From positions 1 through 8,222 of the forward strand of contig PFEM01000021.1 in NCBI GenBank assembly GCA_002793635.1: a stretch of DNA of 8,222 nucleotides. Reading direction: 5' to 3'. The position numbers and the translations under genes are program-made. Source of the stretch: Candidatus Shapirobacteria bacterium CG10_big_fil_rev_8_21_14_0_10_48_15. Its GTDB lineage: Bacteria > Patescibacteriota > Microgenomatia > PFEM01. Under the pieces are notes generated by a model. That model worked only from the letters and a program-made list of their open reading frames with translations, was not told the DNA's origin and made no database searches. Numbering within the stretch: position 1 is the stretch's first letter; each line of letters starts with the position of its first letter. Shown here piece after piece: positions 1-5,642 of the stretch.

Positions 1-1
1 T

Positions 2-1051
2 TTAATCAGCGAATCAGGAGAGATTCGCAAGGTGGTCTGGCGCGGCGCCCTTGAGATCTGGCGGCACTACCCGATTTTGGGCACCGGCCCGGAAACTTTT
101 GCTTATGCCTACTATTGGTTTCGGCCGCGGGAGCACAACGACCTTTCCGAATGGGATTTTTTGTACAACAAAGCGCACAACGAGTACCTCAATTTTGCCG
201 CCAATACGGGCACCGTGGGACTGACAGGTTATCTAATATTAATAGTCAGTTTTGTTATCTGGAGTTTTACCAAAATCATCAATTTACAACGTTCATTGAA
301 AATTCGAAAATTGCCTGCCCGCCGAATTGGTGGGAAAATTGAAAATTATTTTAACATTGCCCTACTCGCCGGCTTTGCCAGTATTTTGGTGACCAACTTT
401 TTCGGCTTTTCGGTCGTGCCGGTCGCCAGCCTCTTTTTTCTTCTCCCTGCCTTGGCCGCCGTAGACGCCAACCCCCAAACACCCCTAGGGAACATTGCGC
501 AACACCCCAGGGGTGTTTTTATTCAAAAATTTTTAATTATCTTCGTTGTTACCTTGTTATTAGCTATCAGTTATCGGCTATCAACCATCTGGCTCGCCGA
601 CACCCGCTTTGCCAAAGCCCAAAAGTTATCTCAAGCCGGCCAGTATGAAGCCGCTCTTGACTTGCTCCAACTGGCCGTCAAGGCCCAACCCCACCAGCCA
701 CTTTACCAGGATGCCTTGGCGACGGCTGCGGCCGGGCTAAACGCGACCGAGCTGGCCATTGATTTTTCCAACCAAGCCGTGACCGCCAGCCCGTACAATC
801 TCAATTTTTGGAAAAACCGCACCAAAATGTTTTACCAGCTGGCCAAAAATGATCCCCAATACCAGCAGGCAGCCATTAATGCCCTACTTCACGCCAGCCA
901 ACTGGCGCCGACGGATGCCAAAATCAGGTATAATCTCGCCATCCTTTACTTTGCCACTGACCAATCGGAAGCTGCCTTCAAAGCTCTGCAAGAAGCGCTT
1001 ATTCTCAAGCCCAACTACCAAGAAGCCAAAGAAATTTTGGAAAGCTTTTAG
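2..1051 (+). CDS. O-antigen ligase-like membrane protein with C-terminal TPR repeats, 5'-truncated by window edge
   Basis: The reading frame is open from base 2 and the start lies outside the window, so the GTG at 32 is an internal Val codon, not the start. The visible 349 residues begin with a segment typical of Wzy/WaaL-type O-antigen ligase C-termini: YPILGTGPETF, then KAHNEYLNFAANTG, where the periplasmic H-N-E and following Gly are the family hallmark. Transmembrane segments follow (about residues 78-95, 115-155 and 178-198 of the visible part). The last ~150 residues are soluble and helical with TPR-like spacing (A..G.Y..A...L..A....P), for example at LAILYFATDQSEAAFKALQEA. Family members join glycan chains to lipid or protein acceptors at the outer face of the membrane; the acceptor here is unknown. 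A 100-base gap without a clear terminator separates it from def. Family assignment is good; substrate is not inferable. Confidence 0.85.
   Translation, partial: LISESGEIRKVVWRGALEIWRHYPILGTGPETFAYAYYWFRPREHNDLSEWDFLYNKAHNEYLNFAANTGTVGLTGYLILIVSFVIWSFTKIINLQRSLKIRKLPARRIGGKIENYFNIALLAGFASILVTNFFGFSVVPVASLFFLLPALAAVDANPQTPLGNIAQHPRGVFIQKFLIIFVVTLLLAISYRLSTIWLADTRFAKAQKLSQAGQYEAALDLLQLAVKAQPHQPLYQDALATAAAGLNATELAIDFSNQAVTASPYNLNFWKNRTKMFYQLAKNDPQYQQAAINALLHASQLAPTDAKIRYNLAILYFATDQSEAAFKALQEALILKPNYQEAKEILESF
478..520 (+). other. Terminator-like hairpin inside the ligase reading frame
   Basis: AACACCCCT (478-486) is complementary to AGGGGTGTT (509-517), which is followed by three more Ts. A second copy of AACACCCC at 501-508 makes the same 3' arm nearly palindromic, so two alternative hairpins are possible. 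It encodes a loop between two membrane segments (TPLGNIAQHPRGVF). It may be only a chance or repeat-derived insertion. Any effect on transcription is inference. Confidence 0.3.
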
Positions 1052-1137
1052 CCTCGCCCCTTAATCCACCCCCCATGATGTTTTGCCCAATTAATTTCTT
1101 TTGAGGCTCACTTTCACCAATGCCTGGAGGAAATTTT

Positions 1138-1146
1138 TGGTATAAT
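1138..1146 (+). promoter_or_regulatory. Extended -10 promoter of def-fmt (leaderless)
   Basis: TGGTATAAT is a perfect extended -10 (TGn plus TATAAT at 1141-1146). The seventh base after the hexamer, the canonical +1, is the A of the def ATG at 1153, so the mRNA should have no 5' leader. No good -35 is seen at the usual distance, as is common for extended -10 promoters. Confidence 0.7.
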
Positions 1147-1152
1147 AAACTT

Positions 1153-1698
1153 ATGCTTAAAATCATCACTGTCCCTGCCGCTATTTTACACAAAAAATCG
1201 ACACCAATAAAGAAGATTGACCAAGAGATCACCACTTTGGCCAAAAAGATGATTGACGTCATCCGGCATGGGTCTGAAGACCAACGGATTGGGGTCGGCT
1301 TGTCCGCGGTTCAAGTAGGCCACCCGCTTCGATTGCTGGTTGTCTATGATCCGGAGCCCCAAACAAATCTCATTTTGGTCAACCCAAAAATCACCTGGCG
1401 ATCCGCCAAAATGACCCAAGGCCTGGATCACCGGAATTTTCCTTATGAAGGCTGTTTGTCCGTCCCCCAAATTTTTGGCCTGGTGAAGCGCCATCAAGCC
1501 ATCAAGGCTCACTGGCAAGATTTAGCCGGCAAAATTCATGCGGAAAAATTTTCCGGCTTTGTCGCCACCGTGATCCAGCACGAGGAAGATCACCTCAACG
1601 GCATTTTATTCACCCAACGAGTTTTGGAGCAGCAAGGCCAGCTCTACCGTTTGGAACCAACCAATAATCAAGACGTGCTAATTCCCATCAAGCTCTGA
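1153..1698 (+). CDS. def: Peptide deformylase
   Basis: Removes the N-formyl group from the initiator Met of nascent proteins at the ribosome exit; a metal (Fe2+/Zn2+) hydrolase. All three family motifs are present in the 181-residue product: GVGLSAVQ (residues 47-54, usual GxGLAAxQ with Ser for Ala), EGCLSVP (99-105, metal ligand Cys101) and QHEEDHLNG (142-150, ligands His143 and His147, catalytic Glu144). Length is normal for the family. The frame is open upstream to an ATG at 1120, but the ATG at 1153 was chosen because MLKIITVP is the usual N-terminus and because the extended -10 box at 1138-1146 would place +1 exactly on this ATG. There is no Shine-Dalgarno site. Its stop overlaps the fmt start (TGATG), so the two opposing formyl-cycle enzymes are probably co-transcribed and translationally coupled. 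Confidence 0.95.
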   Translation: MLKIITVPAAILHKKSTPIKKIDQEITTLAKKMIDVIRHGSEDQRIGVGLSAVQVGHPLRLLVVYDPEPQTNLILVNPKITWRSAKMTQGLDHRNFPYEGCLSVPQIFGLVKRHQAIKAHWQDLAGKIHAEKFSGFVATVIQHEEDHLNGILFTQRVLEQQGQLYRLEPTNNQDVLIPIKL

Positions 1699-2465
1699 TG
1701 AAAACGTCAATCGTTTTTTTTGGTTCGGACCGGTATTCGCAAATCGTTTTGGCCGCCCTGCAAAAAAATGATCGTTTTAAAATTAGCCAGATCATTGACC
1801 CGCAGCAAGCCAAACCGGAAATAGGGGTGCTGGCTTCTTACGGCCACATTGTTCCCCCAGTCATTCTCAATTGGCCCCAAAAGGGTATTCTCAATCTTCA
1901 CCCCTCGCTGTTGCCGGCTTACCGCGGCGCTTCCCCGGTGCAAACCGCCATTTTGAACGGCGAGCGGCAAACCGGCTTGACAATCATCAAAATGGACGAA
2001 AAAGTGGATCATGGCCCCATCGTCAGCCAGTTTACCGCTGCGATCCGGCCGGAGGACACGGCCCAAGCGCTTTACCAACGACTTTTTACTCAAGGCGCGG
2101 CCAAACTCCAAGCGATTTTACCGGACTATTTGGCCGGCACAATTAAGTTGCGCGAGCAAAACCATTCTCAGGCGACTTACACCCACAGGCTGACTCGTGA
2201 CGACGGCCGCCTTGACTGGTCAAAACCCGCCGCCTCTTTGGCCAGACAAATCCGGGCTTTTTATCCTTGGCCGGGCGCGTGGACGGAGATACGAGTTAAT
2301 CAAGTTAATCGAGATACCGAGTTAACCAAAAGATTAAAAATTCTTCAGGCGCATTTGGAAAACGGACGACTGGTTCTTGACCTCGTCCAGCTGGCCGGCA
2401 AAAAACCGGTTAGTGGGAAACAGTTCCAGCAGGGTTACCCGCAGTTTTCGGCAGGGATTTTTTAA
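1698..2465 (+). CDS. fmt: Methionyl-tRNA formyltransferase, short form
   Basis: Formylates Met-tRNA(fMet) using 10-formyl-tetrahydrofolate, providing the substrate later handled by the adjacent deformylase. The catalytic Asn-His-Asp set is intact: Asn66 and His68 in LNLHPSLLPAYRGASP, and Asp104 in EKVDHGPI. The C-terminal domain is recognisable from RLDWSKPA and AFYPWPGAW (about 171-196) to the terminal LAGKKPVSGKQF. The product is 255 residues, against ~315 in E. coli. About 40 residues are missing between the first strand region (IIDPQQAKPE, 32-41) and VLASYGHIVP (44-53), which is where E. coli carries the tRNA-contacting insertion loop. The start ATG overlaps the def TGA by one base, with no Shine-Dalgarno site. 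The last 56 bases overlap the 3' end of rpmB on the other strand. Identity is secure; the shortening appears to be a real variant because both flanks are intact and in frame. Confidence 0.93.
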   Translation: MKTSIVFFGSDRYSQIVLAALQKNDRFKISQIIDPQQAKPEIGVLASYGHIVPPVILNWPQKGILNLHPSLLPAYRGASPVQTAILNGERQTGLTIIKMDEKVDHGPIVSQFTAAIRPEDTAQALYQRLFTQGAAKLQAILPDYLAGTIKLREQNHSQATYTHRLTRDDGRLDWSKPAASLARQIRAFYPWPGAWTEIRVNQVNRDTELTKRLKILQAHLENGRLVLDLVQLAGKKPVSGKQFQQGYPQFSAGIF

Positions 2466-2667
2466 CCAACCGCAGGCATTTGGTGCACAAACGCCACTTA
2501 CCAGCAACCCCATCAAGAACACCCCGAAAGGCATGCAAATTGGGTTGGCTGATTTTGACAGTTTTGGGCGCGCGGTGCAGCCACTTGCCGCCAGCCACGC
2601 CTTTGTGGTGGCGCTGTTGGCGCCCAATCAACCTGCCCTTGCCGCAACGATCACATTGATAAGCCAT
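2410..2667 (-). CDS. rpmB: 50S ribosomal protein L28 (bL28), zinc-ribbon form
   Basis: A structural protein of the large ribosomal subunit. The 85-residue product starts MAYQCDRCGKGRLIGRQ, followed by RHHKGVAGGKW, a basic middle, and LCTKCLRLVKK. Cys5, Cys8, Cys61 and Cys64 form the two CxxC pairs of the zinc-binding type. The frame extends eight codons upstream, but the ATG at 2667 matches the family N-terminus (MAxxCxxCGK) and sits about six bases after the +1 expected from a TGCTATCAT box. The L28 core ends near residue 70; residues 71-85 form a tail encoded almost wholly inside the antisense 3' end of fmt. It is divergent from the site-2 protease gene and monocistronic. Confidence 0.92.
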   Translation of the reverse strand: MAYQCDRCGKGRLIGRQQRHHKGVAGGKWLHRAPKTVKISQPNLHAFRGVLDGVAGKWRLCTKCLRLVKKSLPKTAGNPAGTVSH

Positions 2668-2672
2668 TTCTA

Positions 2673-2681
2673 TGCTATAAT
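2673..2681 (+). promoter_or_regulatory. Extended -10 promoter of the site-2 protease gene
   Basis: TGCTATAAT is a perfect extended -10 box. The predicted +1 is near 2688, giving a leader of about 24 bases that contains the short direct repeat TTTCTAA and no Shine-Dalgarno site. It is one half of a palindrome shared with the rpmB promoter. Confidence 0.65.
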
Positions 2682-2688
2682 GATAGCA
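2680..2688 (-). promoter_or_regulatory. Extended -10 promoter of rpmB, overlapping the divergent promoter
   Basis: Read on the minus strand this is TGCTATCAT (TGn plus TATCAT), with +1 expected near 2673, about six bases before the rpmB ATG. It overlaps the plus-strand box by two bases within the inverted repeat TGCTAT-AATG-ATAGCA (2673-2688). Confidence 0.5.
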
Positions 2689-2711
2689 CAAAAAATTTCT
2701 AATTTCTAATT

Positions 2712-3329
2712 ATGTTTGCCCCGCTTTTTATCTTAATCGCTTTCTTACTCTCCTTATCAGTTCATGAAGCCGCTCACGCTTATGTGGCTGACCGGTTGGG
2801 AGACCCGTCGGCCAGGCTGGCCGGCCGCGTCAGCCTCAACCCCCTGGTCCACCTTGACCCGATCGGCACGCTGCTGCCGCTGTTTCTGCTTTTAACCGGT
2901 TCACCCATTGTTTTTGGTTGGGGCAAGCCGGTGCCTTTTGATCCTTACAATTTGCAGCGGCCCCGGCGTGACACTGCCCTAATCTCTGTCTCCGGCGCTT
3001 TGGCTAATTTGAGCTTGGCCGTCATTCTGGCGGTCATCGCCCGCTTGACCAACGCCTACGCGCTTTTGGTGCCGGTCATCACCCTCAACATCACCTGGGC
3101 CTTGTTTAACCTCATCCCCATTCACCCACTGGACGGCGGCAAAGTCCTGGTCGGGCTGCTGCCGCAAAAAATCGCTTATCAATGGGACGAAGTGCTGAAC
3201 CGCTACGGCACGATTATCTTGATCTTCCTGATTTTTCCCTTTTTGGGTCGGTCACTGCTGTTTACCCTTTTAGGCCCCTTGGTCAGCTTGATCACCAATT
3301 TACTGCTGCCCGGTGCACCACTAGTCTAA
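2712..3329 (+). CDS. Site-2 protease family (M50) membrane metalloprotease
   Basis: An intramembrane zinc metalloprotease of the short YwhC-like clade, which lacks the PDZ domains of RseP/SpoIVFB relatives. The 205-residue protein carries the zinc-binding motif HEAAH (His18, Glu19, His22) in the first membrane helix, followed by the conserved RLGDPSARLAGRVSLNP segment. The second signature, PIHPLDGG, supplies the third ligand Asp141 in a later helix. There are four or five hydrophobic segments (about 2-20, 52-70, 93-113, 116-137, 166-200). Family members cleave membrane-embedded substrates, often regulators; the substrate here is unknown. The start ATG is the first in frame after the TGCTATAAT promoter. 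The gene is divergent from rpmB, and its 3' end overlaps the convergent hydrolase gene by nine bases. Confidence 0.92.
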   Translation: MFAPLFILIAFLLSLSVHEAAHAYVADRLGDPSARLAGRVSLNPLVHLDPIGTLLPLFLLLTGSPIVFGWGKPVPFDPYNLQRPRRDTALISVSGALANLSLAVILAVIARLTNAYALLVPVITLNITWALFNLIPIHPLDGGKVLVGLLPQKIAYQWDEVLNRYGTIILIFLIFPFLGRSLLFTLLGPLVSLITNLLLPGAPLV

Positions 3330-4331
3330 CAGTTTGGTTTGAAAAAACGTAATATCCCGAGCCACCACCTGATCCCAATTTTGCTTCAAGTTGTGATCGC
3401 TGCTGGGGTAATAGTAATAGTCTATCTTTTTCCCCAGTTGATTCATCTTCTCGACAAAAGCTTGTGACCATGAGGCCGGCACCAACGCGTCTTGCCCCCC
3501 TTGATGAAGCTGCATCGGGGCGGTAATATCACCAAAATAATGATCAATAGAGTAATTTTGTGAATCATAAAGCTGGGCAAAATCAGCCAGCGCTTTTTTG
3601 ACCTTGAACCACTGATCGTCCATCTCGCCCATAAAAGTCAGCACGGATTCCGGAAAGCCCTTGGTCACCGGTGCCCACAAAGTGGTGGGCAACGCTCGCT
3701 GGCTAATCTCCAATACCGATAAGGCGATTTGGCCGCCGTTGCTGTGCGCCCAAAGGCCGAGATGGGTTTCGTCTGCCTGGGGCAAACTCTTGATGGCGGC
3801 CAAAAGATTGAGCACCGTCACCGGCCGGGTAAAACGAGCTTCCAAAATATCGGCGCTGGAGGAATCCGAGCCGCCAAAACCCAAAAAATCCGGGGCCAAA
3901 GTCAAAAAGCCGTTGGCGGCCAGTACCCCGGCGGCCTTATGGGTGCCAACGCCGGTGAAATAAACCTCATCATCCACATGACCCCGCAGCATGATAACCA
4001 CCGAAAAAGGGCCCTTGCCTTCGGGTAAATTGGCCATGCCCGTTACTCGCTGGCCGTCAGACAGGTACGAAAATAGCCAGGATGTATACGCCGCTTCTTG
4101 GCTGATCACGTGTTCCAACTTAATTTCACTGCTCGGATAGGGGCGTTGCCGCAAAGCTTCAAAAGCGTATTGATCCAAAGGCCTGGCAACTGTTGGCGTT
4201 GGTTTTTGACTAGACCCCAAAGGCGAAAGAAACTTGCCGGAAAAAGCCGGCCAGGAACCAAAAAAATAAAAAGCCAGCAGTGCCAGCAGCGTTAGCCCAA
4301 AAACCAAAAAAATTATCTTTTTTACACTCAT
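3321..4331 (-). CDS. Membrane-anchored alpha/beta hydrolase (S9 peptidase/acyl-esterase-like)
   Basis: The 336-residue product has an N-terminal hydrophobic anchor or uncleaved signal (residues 5-25, preceded by VKK), a Pro/Thr linker, then an alpha/beta hydrolase domain from about residue 85. The fold is shown by VVIMLRGHVDD (oxyanion region, 111-121), APDFLGFGGSD (146-156), the nucleophile elbow LWAHSNGGQIA (Ser197), the acid in GGQDALVP (Asp281) and the base His313 in SSDHN. The layout resembles S9-family (prolyl-oligopeptidase-type) hydrolases, so an extracytoplasmic peptidase or esterase is likely. The first Gly of the usual GxSxG elbow is Ala195. The ATG at 4331 coincides with the +1 expected from TGATAAGAT, so the mRNA appears leaderless. 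Substrate unknown. Confidence 0.85.
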   Translation of the reverse strand: MSVKKIIFLVFGLTLLALLAFYFFGSWPAFSGKFLSPLGSSQKPTPTVARPLDQYAFEALRQRPYPSSEIKLEHVISQEAAYTSWLFSYLSDGQRVTGMANLPEGKGPFSVVIMLRGHVDDEVYFTGVGTHKAAGVLAANGFLTLAPDFLGFGGSDSSSADILEARFTRPVTVLNLLAAIKSLPQADETHLGLWAHSNGGQIALSVLEISQRALPTTLWAPVTKGFPESVLTFMGEMDDQWFKVKKALADFAQLYDSQNYSIDHYFGDITAPMQLHQGGQDALVPASWSQAFVEKMNQLGKKIDYYYYPSSDHNLKQNWDQVVARDITFFQTKLLD

Positions 4332-4337
4332 AAAAGC

Positions 4338-4346
4338 ATCTTATCA
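4338..4346 (-). promoter_or_regulatory. Extended -10 promoter of the alpha/beta hydrolase gene (leaderless)
   Basis: Minus-strand TGATAAGAT (TGn plus TAAGAT at 4343-4338) is followed by exactly six bases (GCTTTT) and then the ATG, so the canonical +1 is the first base of the start codon. Confidence 0.6.
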
Positions 4347-4368
4347 TATTGACTTCGGCGCAAAAATT

Positions 4369-4377
4369 TGCTATAAA
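4369..4377 (+). promoter_or_regulatory. Extended -10 promoter of the candidate structured RNA
   Basis: TGCTATAAA (TGn plus TATAAA at 4372-4377) puts +1 on the A at 4384, one base before the 5' arm CCTGCCG of the closing helix of the downstream RNA. No protein frame begins here. Confidence 0.55.
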
Positions 4378-4383
4378 AAGGTT

Positions 4384-4543
4384 ACCTGCCGGACGGGTTT
4401 TGGAGGCAAAAATTTTTTTCCTCTACAACCTTGAATTTACGGGTTGACCCGAGCTGGCTAAAGGTTCTTTGGATCTTTGGCCGAGGGTCCCCACCTGTCA
4501 GTTCGGGGAAAAAGCTTTGCTTCAACCTCTCGGCAGGCTTTTT
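4384..4543 (+). ncRNA. Candidate 6S-like structured RNA
   Basis: Fills most of the 260-base interval without a protein gene between the hydrolase and the tRNAs. The 5' and 3' halves pair along the whole length as one long interrupted hairpin: CCTGCCG 4385-4391 with CGGCAGG 4531-4537; GGGTT 4395-4399 with AACCT 4524-4528; GGAG/CAAA 4402-4410 (one bulged G) with TTTGCTTC 4516-4523; TTTTTTTCC 4413-4421 with GGGGAAAAA 4505-4513 (two G-U pairs); then a large central bubble (4422-4445 against 4490-4504); GACCC 4446-4450 with GGGTC 4485-4489; and apical GGCTAAAG 4456-4463 with CTTTGGCC 4475-4482. A T-run (CTTTTTAT) follows the 3' arm. A long closing stem, central bubble and apical stem in ~155 nt are the shape of 6S RNA, which binds the RNA polymerase-sigma70 holoenzyme. 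SRP-RNA and tmRNA signatures are absent. The promoter, helices and T-run are seen; the 6S identity is inference. Confidence 0.5.
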
Positions 4544-4573
4544 ATCGACCAACTTCTTTTTTACCCCTAACTT

Positions 4574-4582
4574 TGTTAAAAT
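4574..4582 (+). promoter_or_regulatory. Extended -10 promoter of the tRNA-Thr / tRNA-Tyr / SGNH unit
   Basis: TGTTAAAAT (TGn plus TAAAAT at 4577-4582) gives +1 near 4589, five bases before tRNA-Thr. No other promoter is visible before the SGNH hydrolase gene. Confidence 0.6.
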
Positions 4583-4593
4583 AGATTGAGTTT

Positions 4594-4665
4594 GCCGGAG
4601 TAACTCAGTGGCAGAGTAGCTGTTTTGTAAACAGCAAGTCGTGGGTTCAAGCCCCACCTCCGGCT
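4594..4665 (+). tRNA. tRNA-Thr (anticodon TGT)
   Basis: A 72-base cloverleaf. The acceptor GCCGGAG pairs with CTCCGGC and the discriminator is T. The D arm is ACTCAGTGGCAGAGT. The anticodon stem GCTGT/ACAGC encloses the loop TTTGTAA with TGT at 4626-4628. The T arm is GTGGG-TTCAAGC-CCCAC. No CCA is encoded. It is the first gene of the unit, four bases ahead of tRNA-Tyr. Confidence 0.96.
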
Positions 4666-4669
4666 CCCT

Positions 4670-4755
4670 GCCGGGATACCGAAGCAGTCAAACGGAGCGG
4701 TCTGTAAAACCGCTGGCGCAAGTCTACGTAGGTGCAAATCCTACTCCCGGCACCA
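4670..4755 (+). tRNA. tRNA-Tyr (anticodon GTA), CCA encoded
   Basis: A class II tRNA of 86 bases including CCA. The acceptor GCCGGGA (4670-4676) pairs with TCCCGGC (4745-4751), with discriminator A and CCA at 4753-4755. The anticodon stem GCGGT/ACCGC encloses CTGTAAA with GTA at 4704-4706. There is a long variable arm (GGC-GCAA-GTC pairing), and the T arm is GTAGG-TGCAAAT-CCTAC. The ATG of the SGNH gene begins at the very next base. Confidence 0.95.
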
Positions 4756-5640
4756 ATGACTGCCTATTGCCTCAAAATCGGTAGACTTTTTTTAATTAGC
4801 TTACTTGTTATCTCTCCTTTAATGCTTGGTGATTTTCTCCCTCAAAAAAGTTTAGTCAGTTATAATGCCGGGCCTATTGAGGCAGCCCCCCTCCACCGTT
4901 TTTATCAACCTCTTTCAACAGCCGCTACCACCGCAAAACAGGCTTCTGCCAAGCCAAGCCCTGCTCTTCAGCCCATGATTTTACCCGAAGCAGAAGAACC
5001 AGTTGCAGAAGCCGCTCATCATCATTATACCGTCGCTGTTTTAGGCGATTCTATGATCAACGTCATGGGAGAAAACCTCCCTTCACTGACCCAGGCTCTC
5101 AACACTTTTTACCATCAAGCCGAATTTTCTCTCTTAAATTATGGTGTTGGCGCCACGACTATTGAGCAGTCTTTGGCAAGAATCCCCTCCCTTATCGCTC
5201 AAAATCCGGATATCGTGGTCATCGAATCTTTCGCTTATAACCACTGGAGCAACAGCCAGGCAGATCTTGATCGTCAATGGCTCACTTTGGCAAAAATTAT
5301 CGATCAGATTAAGATTCAAAGCCAAGCCAAAATTGTTTTGACAGCAACGATTGCCCCTGACGAACAAAATTTGTGCGACGGGATTGAAGGTCTTAATCTT
5401 TCTGCTGACCAAAAAAAAGAAAAGGCCCAAACTATCCGAGCCTACCTGCAAAATTTAACCAATTTTGCCACCTCTCAAGGTTATCCTTTAGCTGATGCCT
5501 ACCACCCCAGCTTGGGCGCTAATGGAAATGGGCAAGCTATCTACGTTAACGCCAACGATCATCTCCACCCCTCAACTGCCGGCATCAACCTTATTAGCCA
5601 GAGAATTGCAGAAGCAATTTACCAAAACAATCTTTTGTGA
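4756..5640 (+). CDS. Exported SGNH/GDSL-family hydrolase
   Basis: The 294-residue protein has a basic start and a hydrophobic signal or anchor (about 11-27), then an Ala/Pro/Thr-rich linker (to ~88). An SGNH hydrolase domain follows: block I VAVLGDSM (nucleophile Ser99), NYGVGATT (oxyanion Gly, 129-135), block III-like ESFAYNHW (Asn162) and block V NDHLHPSTAG (Asp268, His271). Such enzymes are extracytoplasmic esterases or lipases, often acting on acetylated cell-surface glycans; the substrate here is not known. The frame is open to a GTG at 4732, but that lies inside tRNA-Tyr. The ATG at 4756, directly after the tRNA CCA, gives a proper signal sequence. There is no Shine-Dalgarno site and no own promoter, so expression appears to depend on the tRNA transcript. 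It ends two bases from the convergent 74-residue ORF. Confidence 0.88.
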   Translation: MTAYCLKIGRLFLISLLVISPLMLGDFLPQKSLVSYNAGPIEAAPLHRFYQPLSTAATTAKQASAKPSPALQPMILPEAEEPVAEAAHHHYTVAVLGDSMINVMGENLPSLTQALNTFYHQAEFSLLNYGVGATTIEQSLARIPSLIAQNPDIVVIESFAYNHWSNSQADLDRQWLTLAKIIDQIKIQSQAKIVLTATIAPDEQNLCDGIEGLNLSADQKKEKAQTIRAYLQNLTNFATSQGYPLADAYHPSLGANGNGQAIYVNANDHLHPSTAGINLISQRIAEAIYQNNLL

Positions 5641-5642
5641 AG

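Noticed and set aside
1052..1152. Possible terminator or small gene between the ligase and def
   Set aside because: Only AGCCTC/GAGGCT (1050-1055 with 1103-1108) can pair, over a 47-base loop and without a T-run; no ORF or strong structure was found apart from the def promoter.
2293..2326. Short direct repeats GAGTTAAT/AAGTTAAT/GAGTTAAC in fmt
   Set aside because: Imperfect, three copies, in frame within a variable part of the C-terminal domain; most likely low-complexity drift rather than a repeat element.
2377..2709. Plus-strand 110-aa ORF between fmt and the protease
   Set aside because: It is antisense to rpmB, whose zinc-ribbon L28 sequence is clear.
3661..4028. Plus-strand ORFs of ~100 aa
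   Set aside because: They are shadows of the alpha/beta hydrolase on the opposite strand, with no domain and no promoter.
4384..4543. SRP RNA, tmRNA or T-box leader as identity of the structured RNA
   Set aside because: The GGAAGG/AGCA apical motif of SRP RNA, the tRNA-like end of tmRNA and the T-box GGTGG element are all absent, and the length is too short for tmRNA or RNase P RNA.
4382..4657. Minus-strand 91-aa ORF beginning MGLEPTTCCLQNSYSATELL
   Set aside because: The N-terminal part is the antisense of tRNA-Thr(TGT), a well-known spurious translation in databases; the rest runs antisense through the structured RNA candidate.
4732..4755. GTG at 4732 as start of the SGNH hydrolase
   Set aside because: It lies inside tRNA-Tyr and would add eight residues read from the T arm; the ATG at 4756 gives a normal signal sequence.
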